64,000 nt of DNA from Streptomyces tropicalis (lineage in GTDB: Bacteria; Actinomycetota; Actinomycetes; Streptomycetales; Streptomycetaceae). Position 1 is the stretch's first letter, and each line of letters starts with the position of its first letter. Below the pieces are notes generated by a model, which had not been told where the DNA came from, did not search any database, and saw only the letters and a program-made list of their open reading frames with translations. The DNA lies in assembly GCF_029269835.1 (NCBI RefSeq), contig NZ_JARJBB010000006.1:310001-374000 (forward strand), given 5' to 3'. The position numbers and the translations under genes are program-made. This document shows, in pieces, positions 9,401 through 17,268 of the stretch.

Positions 9401-10179
9401 GCGCCGGGACGGACGACGGGGAGCAGCGGCCCGGCGGCGTCCGGGCCCGTCTCGCGCCGGTCGCCGCACTGCTGACGGGGCTGCTGCTCATGGGCGGCTT
9501 CCTGGTGGCCCGGTGGGGCAACGAGGCCTTCGAGCGGATCCGGCCCGGCGAGGTCGCCGCCATGGACTACGTCTACGCCCACGACCGGCCGACGGTGCGG
9601 CTGCTGTGGCTGAGCCACGACACGGTGAACGACGTGACCCCGGCCATGCCGTGGGGCGCACGCGACATGGAGCGCGTGAACTACGTCCCGACGCTCGCCC
9701 CGACCGACCCGGCGCGGGTGTCGGGATTGGTCGCGGGGCTGCGGGAGGCCGGCCCGAACGCGTACCTGATGGTGAACCGGAGTCAGGTCACCTATCTGCG
9801 GATGGACGTGGGCTACCCGGCCGGCTGGGAAGGTCGGCTGATGCGGAGCCTCGACGGCCGCAAGGACCTCCGGAAGGTCATGGCCAACGGCGACGCGGCG
9901 CTGTACGCCCTGCGCGACCGTCCGGCGGGCGCGGTGCCCGAGCCTCGGCCGGGGCCGATCGGGCCGCGGGTGACGTGGACTCCGTGGTCGGTGGCGGGCG
10001 GGATCGCCGCGCTCGTGCTGGTGCTGGTGCTCACGGCCCGGGAGGTCGCGCGGGTCGCGATGCGGCCCGGGCCGCGGCGGCTGCGGTGGGTGCAGGGCGG
10101 CTTCTGGTTCTCGCTGCCGCTGCTGGCGCTGCTGCTCGCCTCCCTGGTGCAGCGCTTCCTGACGATGGGCCGGGGCTGA
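6451..10179 (+). CDS. Giant membrane fusion: Wzx-like flippase plus polytopic C-terminal enzyme-like half
   Basis: The 1242-aa product has three parts. Residues about 40-445 form a polytopic unit like polysaccharide flippases (Wzx/MATE-PST type) with about 12-14 hydrophobic segments. Residues about 445-560 are a charged, Pro/Gly-rich linker with short PAEG-type repeats. Residues about 560-1240 carry a second set of 10-12 hydrophobic segments with a soluble loop between the late ones (about 1030-1160), resembling lipid-linked-sugar GT-C transferases or a polymerase. GTG 6451 overlaps the deacetylase end. The likely role is to flip a lipid-linked glycan and then polymerise or transfer it outside the membrane. 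The second half is not confidently assigned. Confidence 0.8.
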   Translation: MSDTTTTTTGAAASATEAPERPGRRLRLPVPGGSPGGSPLFRNAYALMLNTGISAVLGLGYWLIAARYYSDSAVGQGSAAIAAMKFLAGLTAVTLTGALARFIPVAGRTTGRLIAGTYGGSSLLVAAGAGVFLLTLDLWGPSYRFLHGPGHGLGFVVAVVAWNLLTLQDGVLTGLRSAPWVPVGNSVFSAVKLALLVGLAATIPTSGVFVSWVLAIATSVVPLGWLVFRRLVPRHVEATRARARPPAAREIGRFLAGDYTGSLFSLAVVYLVPVIVASQVSAADNAYFYITTTIGGTVDLLAINMGASLTVEGSHEPGRLAADTRAALLRMARIMLPVCGVLFLGAPYILHVFGAGYAHAATPLLRWLAVGALLRVVTETYFAVLRARSRTAGLAWLQGLLCLLVLGLTLLLLPRTGLTGAGVAEVASLAVLVGIAAPRLYRIVRAAPAPEVPEDAAPDGDLADLGAHEVPAGAATARRRGPAWALDSDTVALGVRVDFDHQERRPDVRPGPGTPPPGTPAEGTPAEGMPAEGRPAGGTSVEGTAPEASAPPGRPGPGGGTAARWARHAPTRAGVVLGSLLAVALLLYWVPALRLGERDLDRMGGLGLVSVLPVPTLAGAALLAAVFAALLRLRREHRVLLLVTLVATVVSLHALPAVIETEPRFATAWQHLGFLDYIDRTGSAVPDLDARWSWPGFFAVAALAGRACGVGDFTEVIRWWPLTVQLLYLPPLFLLTRTMRASWRARWTGIWVFVLSGWVGQDYFSPQGFTYLLYLVFVAVLLVWFRAPHAVRGRVRPGETEAEPAGRRQRAVLLAVLIGLFAASVPAHQLTPFVMLGVLAVLVLVGRSELRGLPLLFAVLVAFWVGFMAEPYWSGHFDELFGGVGGVGSNVSTSVSGRIQGGDPTHQLVLYARVLLAGAVLALACWGWWRRRRHRWGERSLLVLTFVPFLGFGMQSYGGEMALRVFMFALPGACLLAGLALFPRAGTDDGEQRPGGVRARLAPVAALLTGLLLMGGFLVARWGNEAFERIRPGEVAAMDYVYAHDRPTVRLLWLSHDTVNDVTPAMPWGARDMERVNYVPTLAPTDPARVSGLVAGLREAGPNAYLMVNRSQVTYLRMDVGYPAGWEGRLMRSLDGRKDLRKVMANGDAALYALRDRPAGAVPEPRPGPIGPRVTWTPWSVAGGIAALVLVLVLTAREVARVAMRPGPRRLRWVQGGFWFSLPLLALLLASLVQRFLTMGRG

Positions 10180-10255
10180 GCGGCGGGGCCGTGCCGGGGC
10201 CCGAGCGCCGGCGCGGCCCGGGCGGGTCGCCGGACGGCGGTGCGGGCCGGGCCGG

Positions 10256-11677
10256 TCAGCGCTTCAGCCAGGTCACCCCGTACGGCTGGACGGTGAGGCG
10301 GCGGCCGTCGACCCGCGCGGTGACGGTCCGGTCCAGGGTGTTGACCACCAGGACCGTGGCCGCGCTCGCCAGGACCCGCAGGCCGGGCGCGTCCTCCCCG
10401 GCGACGGGCACGCTCGTGTACCCGGTGCCCGGCGGGAACGCCCGGCCGAAGCGGGACACCAGGTCGTACATGGGCTTGGCCCGCCCGCCGTCCGCGGTGT
10501 CCGTCGGCGTCCACAGACAGCCCGGGCAGGTGCTGCCCTCCTCCTTCTCGGGGTTCCAGTAGAAGCCGGAGGAGGCGCCCCCCTGGACCAGGGCGATCAG
10601 GCCGGCGGCCTGGACGGCGACCCGGCGCGGCTCGCTCCAGCCGCGGCGGTCGTCGGCGGGCACGGGCGGCTCGACGTAGTACTCGGCCCACCACAGGGGC
10701 AGGCCGTGCGTCTGCCGCCGCACCCACCGGCCGACGTCCGTGAACTTGCGGGTGGCGCCGAAGGCGTCGGGCAGCAGCGCGTCGTCCTTGGTGTAGCTGG
10801 AGCCGTCGACGACCACGAAGTCCGCGCCCGCCTTGTGCGCGTTCCAGTAGGCGAAGGCGTCCAGCACGCGCTGGTCCATGGCTCCCCAGGGGCCGCGCAC
10901 GGCGGCGGAGGCGTTCGACCGCCCCCGCGGGTCCACGCTGTCCATGACGAGGTACGGGCCGCCGACCCGGATGCCGGGGTCGACCTTCTTCAGCGCCGCG
11001 TACACGAGGTTGTACAGCGCGGTGTACCCCTCGTAGTCCCAGCGGCCCTCGGCGTCGTTCCAGAAGCCCTTGAACTCGTTCCACACGACGAAGTGCCGGA
11101 CGTCCGGGTAGCGGCGGGCGACGGTCGCCGCGAGGGCGGCGAAGTCCCGGTAGTGGGCGGGCGTCGGCGCGGTCTCCAGCGCGGACCGGCTCCAGTCCGT
11201 GCGGTCCGCGCCGGCCCGGCCGCCCTTCATCCAGTCCGGGGCGCAGCACAGGGTGACGACCGGGGTGCCGCCGGAGCGGCGGACGAAGTCGATGCGGCGG
11301 TCCAGCGCGGCGAAGTCGTAGTGCCCGCGGACCGGCTCGGGGTTGTCGGCGCCCCAGCCCATGATGTGCTGGTTCTGCGGCAGGCCCGGCGACGCCGCGA
11401 GCAGCCCGGCGACCCGGCCGACGGCCGCGGGGTCGCCCTCGTCGGCGCTGTACTGGGTGTGCGTGAAGCCCCAGCCGACGTCCGGCCCGGTGTGCCGCGG
11501 CGCCGTGCCGGGCGTGCCGTGCGCCTTGTCGCCGTCGGGTGTGGTGCCGGCGGTACTGCCGCTGCCGGGCGGGCCGTGCAGCAGGGTCAGGACCAGGGCG
11601 AGAGCGGCCGCGCCGACGCCGAGCAGAGCGGTGAGCCGCCACCGCCGTGCCCCCGACCACCACCCTTGACGTCCCAT
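10256..11677 (-). CDS. Membrane-anchored or secreted clan GH-A glycoside hydrolase
   Basis: The 473-aa product has an N-terminal hydrophobic segment (about residues 16-36), then a TIM-barrel-like domain. VVWNEFKGFW near residue 199 carries the predicted acid/base Glu, and LWWAEYYVEP near 331 the predicted nucleophile Glu, as in GH39/GH5-type clan GH-A enzymes. It converges on the glycan cluster and probably trims or releases that polymer outside the cell, as glycosidases in other exopolysaccharide loci do. ATG 11677 is chosen because the longer reading to 11818 adds a Pro-rich leader that would hide the anchor. Its ribosome site is weak, so the start is uncertain. Confidence 0.8.
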   Translation of the reverse strand: MGRQGWWSGARRWRLTALLGVGAAALALVLTLLHGPPGSGSTAGTTPDGDKAHGTPGTAPRHTGPDVGWGFTHTQYSADEGDPAAVGRVAGLLAASPGLPQNQHIMGWGADNPEPVRGHYDFAALDRRIDFVRRSGGTPVVTLCCAPDWMKGGRAGADRTDWSRSALETAPTPAHYRDFAALAATVARRYPDVRHFVVWNEFKGFWNDAEGRWDYEGYTALYNLVYAALKKVDPGIRVGGPYLVMDSVDPRGRSNASAAVRGPWGAMDQRVLDAFAYWNAHKAGADFVVVDGSSYTKDDALLPDAFGATRKFTDVGRWVRRQTHGLPLWWAEYYVEPPVPADDRRGWSEPRRVAVQAAGLIALVQGGASSGFYWNPEKEEGSTCPGCLWTPTDTADGGRAKPMYDLVSRFGRAFPPGTGYTSVPVAGEDAPGLRVLASAATVLVVNTLDRTVTARVDGRRLTVQPYGVTWLKR

Positions 11678-11876
11678 CAAAGGCAACAGTAACGGCGGAA
11701 ATCGCCCGCGGGGCAGGTATCGCCGCAGCACGACTCCGTCACGGCACGGGCGGGGACCGGGCACGGAGGGGGCGGGGACGGACGGGGGCCGCGCGGACGG
11801 GGGGCAGGATCGCGACACTTCGCGCGTGCCGCGGAAAGCGGGTGCGTCCGGCGCCCCCGTGGCGGATCATGGCGGC

Positions 11877-12971
11877 ATGTCTGCCAACCCGCACGAGGCT
11901 CTGCCGATCCGGCTCACCGTCGACGACTCCGACTCGCCGTCCGACGTCGTCGACGCGCTGTTCCTCGGCCGGTTCGCCACGGGCGAGCAGCCGTACTCGC
12001 ACGCCGCCAACATCGACCGGGTGCGCTCCGGCGCCACCCTGCTGCCGCCGGGCGCACGGGTGCTGCGCATCGCCCGCGACGACGACCGCAGCGCCACCCT
12101 GGCCGAGGGCGACGGCTGGACGCTGCTGGTCTCCCGCTGGAACCGGGGCGCCGACGTCACGGTCACCGCGACCACCGCGGAGCTGGCGGAGAAGGTGCTG
12201 GACGAGGCGACGGACGGCGCGGCCGACGAGCCGGAACCGCAGCCGGAGAACGTGACGATGGGCTTCTGGTACGTCTCCCCGCGCCGAGGCCCGCACCGCA
12301 CCACCCGCCAGATCTCCGCCGGCACCTGGGACGAGGTGCGGGCGAACTACACGGCGCCGGTGGCGGAGGCGATGGGCCGGCTGATGAAGACGACCCCGGA
12401 GGACATCGCCGGCCGGCTGCTCCTGCTGCACGGGCCGCCGGGGACCGGCAAGACGTCGGCGCTGCGCACGCTGGCCCGCTCCTGGCGGGACTGGTGCCAG
12501 GTCGACTGCGTGCTGGACCCGGAGCGGCTGTTCTCCGACGTCGGCTATCTGATGGACATCGCCATCGGCGAGGAGGACGCGGCCGGCCGGGGCCGCTGGC
12601 GGCTGCTGCTGCTGGAGGACTGCGACGAGCTGATCCGCGGCGAGGCCAAGCACACGGCGGGGCAGGCGCTGTCCCGGCTGCTGAACCTCACCGACGGCCT
12701 GCTCGGCCAGGGGCGCAACGTGCTGGTGGGCGTGACGACCAACGAGGACCTGGAGCGCCTGCATCCGGCCGTGGTGCGGCCCGGCCGCTGCCTGGCCCGC
12801 ATCGAGGTGGGCCCGCTGACCCGCGCCGAGTCGGTGAACTGGCTGGGCACCGAGGAGGGCGTCGGCCGGGAGGGGGCGACGCTCGCCGAGCTGTACGCGC
12901 TGCGCCGGGGCACGTCGCCGACGGCGCTGCCGGAGCCGCGCGGCGGGGCGGACGCGGGGCTGTACCTGTAG
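11877..12971 (+). CDS. AAA-family ATPase with N-terminal DUF5925-like domain
   Basis: The 364-aa protein has a 130-residue N-terminal domain, then an AAA module with Walker A GPPGTGKT (about residues 186-193), Walker B LLLLEDCDE (about 242-250) and an arginine-containing VVRPGRC sensor region near 305. The layout matches actinobacterial DUF5925-AAA proteins of unknown role. A protein-remodelling function is inferred only from the AAA domain. ATG 11877 begins the conserved frame. It is divergent from the glycosidase gene with about 200 bp between starts. Confidence 0.85.
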   Translation: MSANPHEALPIRLTVDDSDSPSDVVDALFLGRFATGEQPYSHAANIDRVRSGATLLPPGARVLRIARDDDRSATLAEGDGWTLLVSRWNRGADVTVTATTAELAEKVLDEATDGAADEPEPQPENVTMGFWYVSPRRGPHRTTRQISAGTWDEVRANYTAPVAEAMGRLMKTTPEDIAGRLLLLHGPPGTGKTSALRTLARSWRDWCQVDCVLDPERLFSDVGYLMDIAIGEEDAAGRGRWRLLLLEDCDELIRGEAKHTAGQALSRLLNLTDGLLGQGRNVLVGVTTNEDLERLHPAVVRPGRCLARIEVGPLTRAESVNWLGTEEGVGREGATLAELYALRRGTSPTALPEPRGGADAGLYL

Positions 12972-13040
12972 GCCGGGCCCCGCACGGGCCGGGCGCGCAG
13001 GCGCGTGCGGGGACGGGCCGGACGGTGCTTTGATGAGGGT

Positions 13041-13850
13041 ATGACCCTGTTCGTCGGGACGTCCGGCTGGCAGTACCGGGACTGGCGGGGGGTGCTGTAC
13101 CCGCAGGGCTGCCCGGTCCGGCGCTGGCTGGAGGAGTACGCCGCGCAGTTCGCCACGGTGGAGCTGAACAACGCCTTCTACCGGCTGCCGGAGCGGGAGA
13201 CCTTCGCCGGGTGGCGGGCGCGGGTCCCGCCGGACTTCGTGGTCGCGGTCAAGGCCAGTCGCTACCTCACGCACATCCGGCGGCTGCGGGAGCCCGCGGA
13301 GCCGGTGGCGCGCCTGATGACGCACGCCGCGGGCCTCGGCGACCGGCTGGGCCCGGTGCTGCTCCAGCTCCCGCCGACCCTGCGCGGGGATCCGGGGCTG
13401 CTCGACGCCTGTCTGGCCTGCTTCCCCGCAGGCACCCGGGTCGCGGTCGAGCCGCGCCACCCGTCGTGGGAGACGGAGCGGGTGCGTGCGGTGCTCCGGG
13501 CGCACGGGGCCGCGCTGTGCTGGGCGGACGTCGCCGCCCGCCCGGCCACACCGCTGTGGCGCACCGCCGGATGGGGGTACGTCCGCTTCCACGCGGGCCG
13601 CGCCCGGGCCCACCACTACGGCCGGCGGTCCCTGGAGACCTGGGCCGACCGGATCGCGACGACCTGGCCGGCCGGTGCGGACGTCTACGCGTACTTCAAC
13701 AACGACGTCGCGGGGGCGGCCGTCCAGGACGCGACGGTCCTCGCGCGGGTCGCCGCGGCGGCGGGGCTGACCGTGACCCGCACGCCCCGGCACACGACCG
13801 TACGTCCGGTGGCGGCCCCGGTCCGGAGCGGCGGCGCTCAGCTCCCGTAG
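13041..13850 (+). CDS. DUF72 (YecE-like) family protein
   Basis: The 269-aa protein begins LFVGTSGWQYRDWRG, typical of the DUF72 TIM-barrel family, and keeps further family stretches: VELNNAFYRLP, FVVAVKASRYLTH, VAVEPRHPSW and a terminal YAYFNNDVAGAAV. Biochemical function is unestablished; some members have been linked to iron-sulfur or nucleotide chemistry. ATG 13041 follows a GAGGGT site. The C-terminus overlaps the end of the convergent GntR gene by 13 bp. Confidence 0.88.
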   Translation: MTLFVGTSGWQYRDWRGVLYPQGCPVRRWLEEYAAQFATVELNNAFYRLPERETFAGWRARVPPDFVVAVKASRYLTHIRRLREPAEPVARLMTHAAGLGDRLGPVLLQLPPTLRGDPGLLDACLACFPAGTRVAVEPRHPSWETERVRAVLRAHGAALCWADVAARPATPLWRTAGWGYVRFHAGRARAHHYGRRSLETWADRIATTWPAGADVYAYFNNDVAGAAVQDATVLARVAAAAGLTVTRTPRHTTVRPVAAPVRSGGAQLP

Positions 13851-14206
13851 GCCGCCCGCAGCGCGTCGCGCACGGCGGCCTGCGCCGCCGCCTCGTCCAG
13901 TCCCAGGCGCCGCACCCGCTCGGCGTACGCCTGCGCCGCCGCCGCGGCCTCCCGCTCGGCGGCCGGACCGGCGGCGGCCACGAAGGTGCCGTTGCGGCCC
14001 CGGGTCTCGACGACCCCGTCCGCCTCCAGCGCCCGGTAGGCCTTGGCGACCGTGTTCGCCGCGAGTCCGAGCGACTCGGCGAGCCCCCGCACGGTCGGCA
14101 GCCGGTACCCGACGGGCAGCGCCCCGGACCGCGCCTGCTCGGCGATCTGCGCCCGCACCTGCTCGTACGGCGGCGCACCGTCCTCGATGTCGATCTCCAG
14201 TGTCAC
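13838..14206 (-). CDS. GntR-family regulator, YtrA subfamily size
   Basis: The 122-aa product is a short GntR protein: PPYEQVRAQIAEQARSG leads into a winged helix (LPTVRGLAESLGLAANTVAKAYRALEADG, about residues 35-65), followed by only a 35-residue helical tail. That size matches the YtrA-type subfamily, which often controls its own operon and transporters. GTG 14206 is chosen because the conserved EIDIEDGAPPYEQ begins there; the longer frame to 14314 adds no conserved sequence. It is divergent from the GNAT gene, 71 bp away, and may repress it. Confidence 0.85.
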   Translation of the reverse strand: MTLEIDIEDGAPPYEQVRAQIAEQARSGALPVGYRLPTVRGLAESLGLAANTVAKAYRALEADGVVETRGRNGTFVAAAGPAAEREAAAAAQAYAERVRRLGLDEAAAQAAVRDALRAAYGS

Positions 14207-14277
14207 CCCGTGATTGTCGCGTACCGGCCGGAAAATGGGAGGCGGCCCGTCCGTCCCGCCCCGTAGCGTGCGCCCCC

Positions 14278-15207
14278 ATGACGCTGATCGTGCGCGACCT
14301 GCGCCCCGACGCACCGGCCGACCTCGAGGGCTTCGCCCGGGTCCGGCACCTCGCCCTGCCGTTCATCCTGGCCACCGCCGAGTCGCTCGCCCACGACCTC
14401 CTCCACATGCATCCCGACGCCCACTACCGGCCGCTGGTGGCCGTGGCGGACGGCGAGGTGATCGGCACGGCGCAGGTGCACCTCGCGCGGGAGAGCAGCG
14501 AGCCGGGCCAGGGCAGCATCAACGTGTACGTGCATCCCGGGCGCCGCCGGCTGGGCGCCGGCGACCTGCTGGTCCGCGCGGCCGAGGAGCACCTCGCCGC
14601 GCACGGCGCGCGCCGGCTGCTCTCCTGGGTGCTGGAGGAGCCGGGCAACCGCGCCTTCGCCGAACGGCACGGCTACCGGGCGAGCCGCTCGGCGCACTTC
14701 CTGCGACTGGACCTGGCGGGCGGCGCGCTTCCGCCGCGGCAGGACCCTCCGCCCGGGGTCGAACTGCGCACGGGTGCGGACTTCGCCGACGACCCGCGCC
14801 CCCTGTTCCTGCTGGACGCGGAGACCATGGCGGACGAACCGAGCGACGTGGACGCGCAGTTCACCGACTACGAGGCCTGGCTCGCCGAGACCTGGCGGCA
14901 CCCGCTGTTCAGCCCCGCGCTGACCTCGGTGGCCCTGGTCGACGGGCGACCCGCCGCGTTCAGCGCCGCCCGCACGGACGGCGGGACGCGCTACGGCACG
15001 GTCATGACCGGCACCGCCCGGGACTTCCGCGGCCGGGGCCTGGCGAAGCTGGCGAAGAACGACTCCCTGCACCGTGCCCGCGCGGCGGGATGCACGGAGG
15101 CGTTCACCGGCAACGACACCGGCAACGGGCCGATGATCGCGATCAACACCTGGTTCGGGTACGAGATCTGCGCGACGGAGGTGCGTCATGTCCGGGAACT
15201 GGCCTGA
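14278..15207 (+). CDS. Tandem-GNAT acetyltransferase
   Basis: The 309-aa protein carries two GNAT-like halves. The first (about residues 1-150) has INVYVHPGRRRLGAGDLLV as the acetyl-CoA loop. The second (about 160-309) has GTARDFRGRGLAKLAKNDSL and the closing NTWFGYEI. Duplicated GNAT folds occur in mycothiol synthase (MshD) and related enzymes, but this is a separate group with unknown substrate. The start ATG 14278 opens the first strand. The stop overlaps the DUF402 gene by 20 bp, suggesting co-translation. Confidence 0.85.
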   Translation: MTLIVRDLRPDAPADLEGFARVRHLALPFILATAESLAHDLLHMHPDAHYRPLVAVADGEVIGTAQVHLARESSEPGQGSINVYVHPGRRRLGAGDLLVRAAEEHLAAHGARRLLSWVLEEPGNRAFAERHGYRASRSAHFLRLDLAGGALPPRQDPPPGVELRTGADFADDPRPLFLLDAETMADEPSDVDAQFTDYEAWLAETWRHPLFSPALTSVALVDGRPAAFSAARTDGGTRYGTVMTGTARDFRGRGLAKLAKNDSLHRARAAGCTEAFTGNDTGNGPMIAINTWFGYEICATEVRHVRELA

Positions 15208-15688
15208 GACGGAGGGGATGCTGGAGGTCGTCCTCGTCAAGGGCGGCCGTACGAAGATCCGCTACCCGGCGCGGCTGCTGGCGGACGACGGCACCCGGAT
15301 CTCCGTCCGCGCGCCCTGGGCGGGCGAGGGGGTGCGCGACTTCGGCTTCGTGCGGTTCGAACCGGGTGACGTCTTCACGGAGCACTACTGGCGGGACCGC
15401 TGGTACTCGGTGAAGGAGGTCCGGGACTCCGCGGGCCGCCGGAAGGGCTGGTACTGCGACGTCACCCGGCCCGCCGAGCGCTCCGGCGCGGTACTCGTCG
15501 TCGAGGACCTGGACCTGGACCTGTGGTGCCCGGCCGACGGCGGGGAGGTGCGGCGGCTGGACGAGGACGAGTTCGCGGGCAGCGGCCTGGCGGAGCGGGA
15601 CCCCGCGGCCGCGGCGGCGGCCGTCGCCGCGCTGGACGCGCTGGAGGACCTGGCCCGCACGGGGGGCCTCACGGCCCTCCCGCACTGA
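15188..15688 (+). CDS. DUF402 family protein
   Basis: The 166-aa protein shows the DUF402 core (FEPGDVFTEHYWRDRWYSVKEVRD, then GRRKGWYCDVTRPAE and VLVVEDLDLDLWCPADGG). Family members with known function are metal-dependent nucleoside di- or triphosphate phosphatases (S. aureus Ntdp type). The acidic cluster VEDLDLDLW, at about residue 105, could be the metal site. It overlaps the upstream GNAT gene. Exact substrate unknown. Confidence 0.83.
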   Translation: MSGNWPETEGMLEVVLVKGGRTKIRYPARLLADDGTRISVRAPWAGEGVRDFGFVRFEPGDVFTEHYWRDRWYSVKEVRDSAGRRKGWYCDVTRPAERSGAVLVVEDLDLDLWCPADGGEVRRLDEDEFAGSGLAERDPAAAAAAVAALDALEDLARTGGLTALPH

Positions 15689-15701
15689 CCCCGGCCCGGC
15701 C

Positions 15702-16334
15702 TCACGGCAGCGTCGCCACCACCGCGTACCGCTCGTCGTCCACCTCCTTGCCCCACAGCAGGGCGTCGTCCGACAGCCGCTCGGTGCGCAGGCGGCCGCC
15801 GAGGGGTTCGAGAAGCATGGTCAGCCGGTGCGCGGGTATGCCGACCGGCGTGACCGAACCCCACAGGCCCTCGACGAGGACCAGCCGTCCGGCCGGGCGC
15901 AGCAGGCTCCGCCAGTGGCGCAGCACCCGCTCCGGAGCGGGCAGCGCCCACAGCACGTGCCGGACCAGGACGACGTCGAAGCGCCGCTCGCCGACCGGCG
16001 GGGCGGCCGCGTCGCCGACGAGGATCTCCGCGGCCCGGCCGGCGAGCTTGGCGCGGGCCCGGGCTGCCATGGCCGGGGAGAGGTCGACGCCGGTGACGCG
16101 GTGGCCCTGCTCGGCGGCGAGCAGGGCCAGGCTGCCGGTCCCGCATCCGAGGTCGAGGACGTCGGAGGGGCGGCCGGGCAGCCAGGAGCGCAGCCGCTCG
16201 GCCCAGGCGGCGCGCACCTCGGGGTCGCGCAGCCCGTGATCCGGCTCCTCGTCGAAGACGGCCGCCTGCGCGTCCCAGTCCACGGGGGCCTCCGGGGCCG
16301 CACCGCCAGCGCCTGTCGTCATCCGTGTCCGCAT
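15702..16334 (-). CDS. SAM-dependent class I methyltransferase
   Basis: The 210-aa enzyme shows motif I VLDLGCGTGS (residues 59-68), motif II VTGVDLSPAM, and a post-motif stretch FDVVLVRHVLWALPAPERVLRHW typical of small-molecule methyltransferases. ATG 16334 is favoured by a GGGGACC site just upstream; an ATG 12 bases further in is possible. Substrate unknown. Confidence 0.85.
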   Translation of the reverse strand: MRTRMTTGAGGAAPEAPVDWDAQAAVFDEEPDHGLRDPEVRAAWAERLRSWLPGRPSDVLDLGCGTGSLALLAAEQGHRVTGVDLSPAMAARARAKLAGRAAEILVGDAAAPPVGERRFDVVLVRHVLWALPAPERVLRHWRSLLRPAGRLVLVEGLWGSVTPVGIPAHRLTMLLEPLGGRLRTERLSDDALLWGKEVDDERYAVVATLP

Positions 16335-16423
16335 GGTCCCCAGCGTGACACGCGCCACTGACAGCGCCCCGGCCGCCGCAACGTGACGGCCGCCACAGAC
16401 AGACCCGCACCGATGAGTGACTC

Positions 16424-17110
16424 TCACCCGAACGGTCTACCTCCGTGGGAACGCGGATCCCGGTAGGCGTCGAAGGAGGCAGCGATGCGCCGAGCGACCG
16501 TGCAGAAGCCCCTGAGGAAGACGGACACCCGCCGGGTCCGCGAGGAGGCCGAGGAGCGCCCCGCCGGCCGCCCCGAGGTGCGCAAGGACATCGCCCGTAC
16601 CTGGTGGCCGGACGGCTGACGGCCGGCGGGCCCGGGACGGGGGACGCGTCGGACCAGCCGCTTGCGGTAGTGGATCCGGTCGTAGGGCCCGTCCACCCGG
16701 CGCCCCACGGCCTCGTAGCCGAACTTCGGGTAGATCCGCTGGTTCTCCCACATCATCGCGTTCGTGTAGAGCCTGACCTCGGGCAGGCCCAGCGCACGCG
16801 CGCGTGCGTCCACGAACTCCAGCAGCCTGCGTCCCACGCCCGTGCCACGGGCGTCGGGACGCACGGCGATGCTGTCGAGGAAGAGGTGGTCCGGGTGTGC
16901 CTCGACCACCACGAGGCCGATCACCCGGGCCGTCATCAGGTCCTCGGCGACGAACACCCGGCCCGCGGCCACGTTCGCCGCGTGGTCCGCCTCCATGGGC
17001 ATCGGCACCACGCCGATGCGCGCGATGTACGGGCGGTACGCCTCGTCGGTCACGGACTTCACGGCGGGCACGTCGGCGGTGCCGGCCGGCCGGATTCCCT
17101 CGTTCGACAT
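16424..17110 (-). CDS. GNAT acetyltransferase with unusually long C-terminal tail
   Basis: Residues 1-155 are a complete GNAT domain (LFLDSIAVRPDARGTGVGRRLLEF is the acetyl-CoA loop, and YPKFGYEAVGRRVDGPYDRIHYRKRL closes the fold). About 70 Arg/Ser-rich residues follow with no recognisable fold, ending at 16424 and running antisense to the micro-ORF at 16485-16619. The usual stop after HYRKRL appears lost by a recent mutation or frame slip. It is the last chromosomal gene before the integrated element, transcribed away from it. Confidence 0.75.
   Translation of the reverse strand: MSNEGIRPAGTADVPAVKSVTDEAYRPYIARIGVVPMPMEADHAANVAAGRVFVAEDLMTARVIGLVVVEAHPDHLFLDSIAVRPDARGTGVGRRLLEFVDARARALGLPEVRLYTNAMMWENQRIYPKFGYEAVGRRVDGPYDRIHYRKRLVRRVPRPGPAGRQPSGHQVRAMSLRTSGRPAGRSSASSRTRRVSVFLRGFCTVARRIAASFDAYRDPRSHGGRPFG
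16485..16619 (+). CDS. 44-aa micro-ORF, charged peptide
   Basis: A strong GGAGG site (AAGGAGGCAGCG) sits 6-7 bases before ATG 16485. The frame encodes 44 residues, very rich in Arg, Glu and Lys, ending DIARTWWPDG. Codon thirds are almost all G or C, as in coding Streptomyces DNA. It lies antisense to the tail of the adjacent GNAT frame, so either that tail is not real or the two genes overlap. Function unknown. Confidence 0.6.
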   Translation: MRRATVQKPLRKTDTRRVREEAEERPAGRPEVRKDIARTWWPDG

Positions 17111-17150
17111 GCCGCGCACGGTACCTGCCTGAGCGCAGCCTCAGCGCTCG

Positions 17151-17167
17151 CTTAACGCCGCCGTAAG
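17151..17167. repeat. Candidate attL core
   Basis: CTTAACGCCGCCGTAAG here matches 16 of 17 bases at 34861-34877. It lies 102 bp beyond the integrase stop, with CTTA/TAAG arms. The left flank is chromosomal (upstream of the GNAT gene) and the right flank is element DNA. One mismatch leaves some doubt. Confidence 0.6.
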
Positions 17168-17236
17168 AGCCCGAAGGCCCCTCTGAACGGCATTCGCGCA
17201 GCTCAGAGGCAGGCCATCCGGGACCCTTATATGCGG

Positions 17237-17257
17237 GGGGAGCCAAACGGGGAGCCA
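17237..17257. repeat. Left integrase arm-type repeat pair
   Basis: Two direct copies of GGGGAGCCA (17237-17245 and 17249-17257) have a 12-bp period. The same doublet with the same period and orientation recurs at the right end (34728-34747), again on the inner side of the core. This is the layout expected of arm sites for a tyrosine recombinase. Confidence 0.6.
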
Positions 17258-17268
17258 CGGCCTCGAAA

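Noticed and set aside
6388..9618. A 1076-aa minus-strand open frame
   Set aside because: Shadow of the fused flippase gene: low-complexity His/Gln/Gly translation, no ribosome site and no fold.
17100..17260. tRNA target at the left element boundary
   Set aside because: No cloverleaf or T-loop consensus was seen near either att core.
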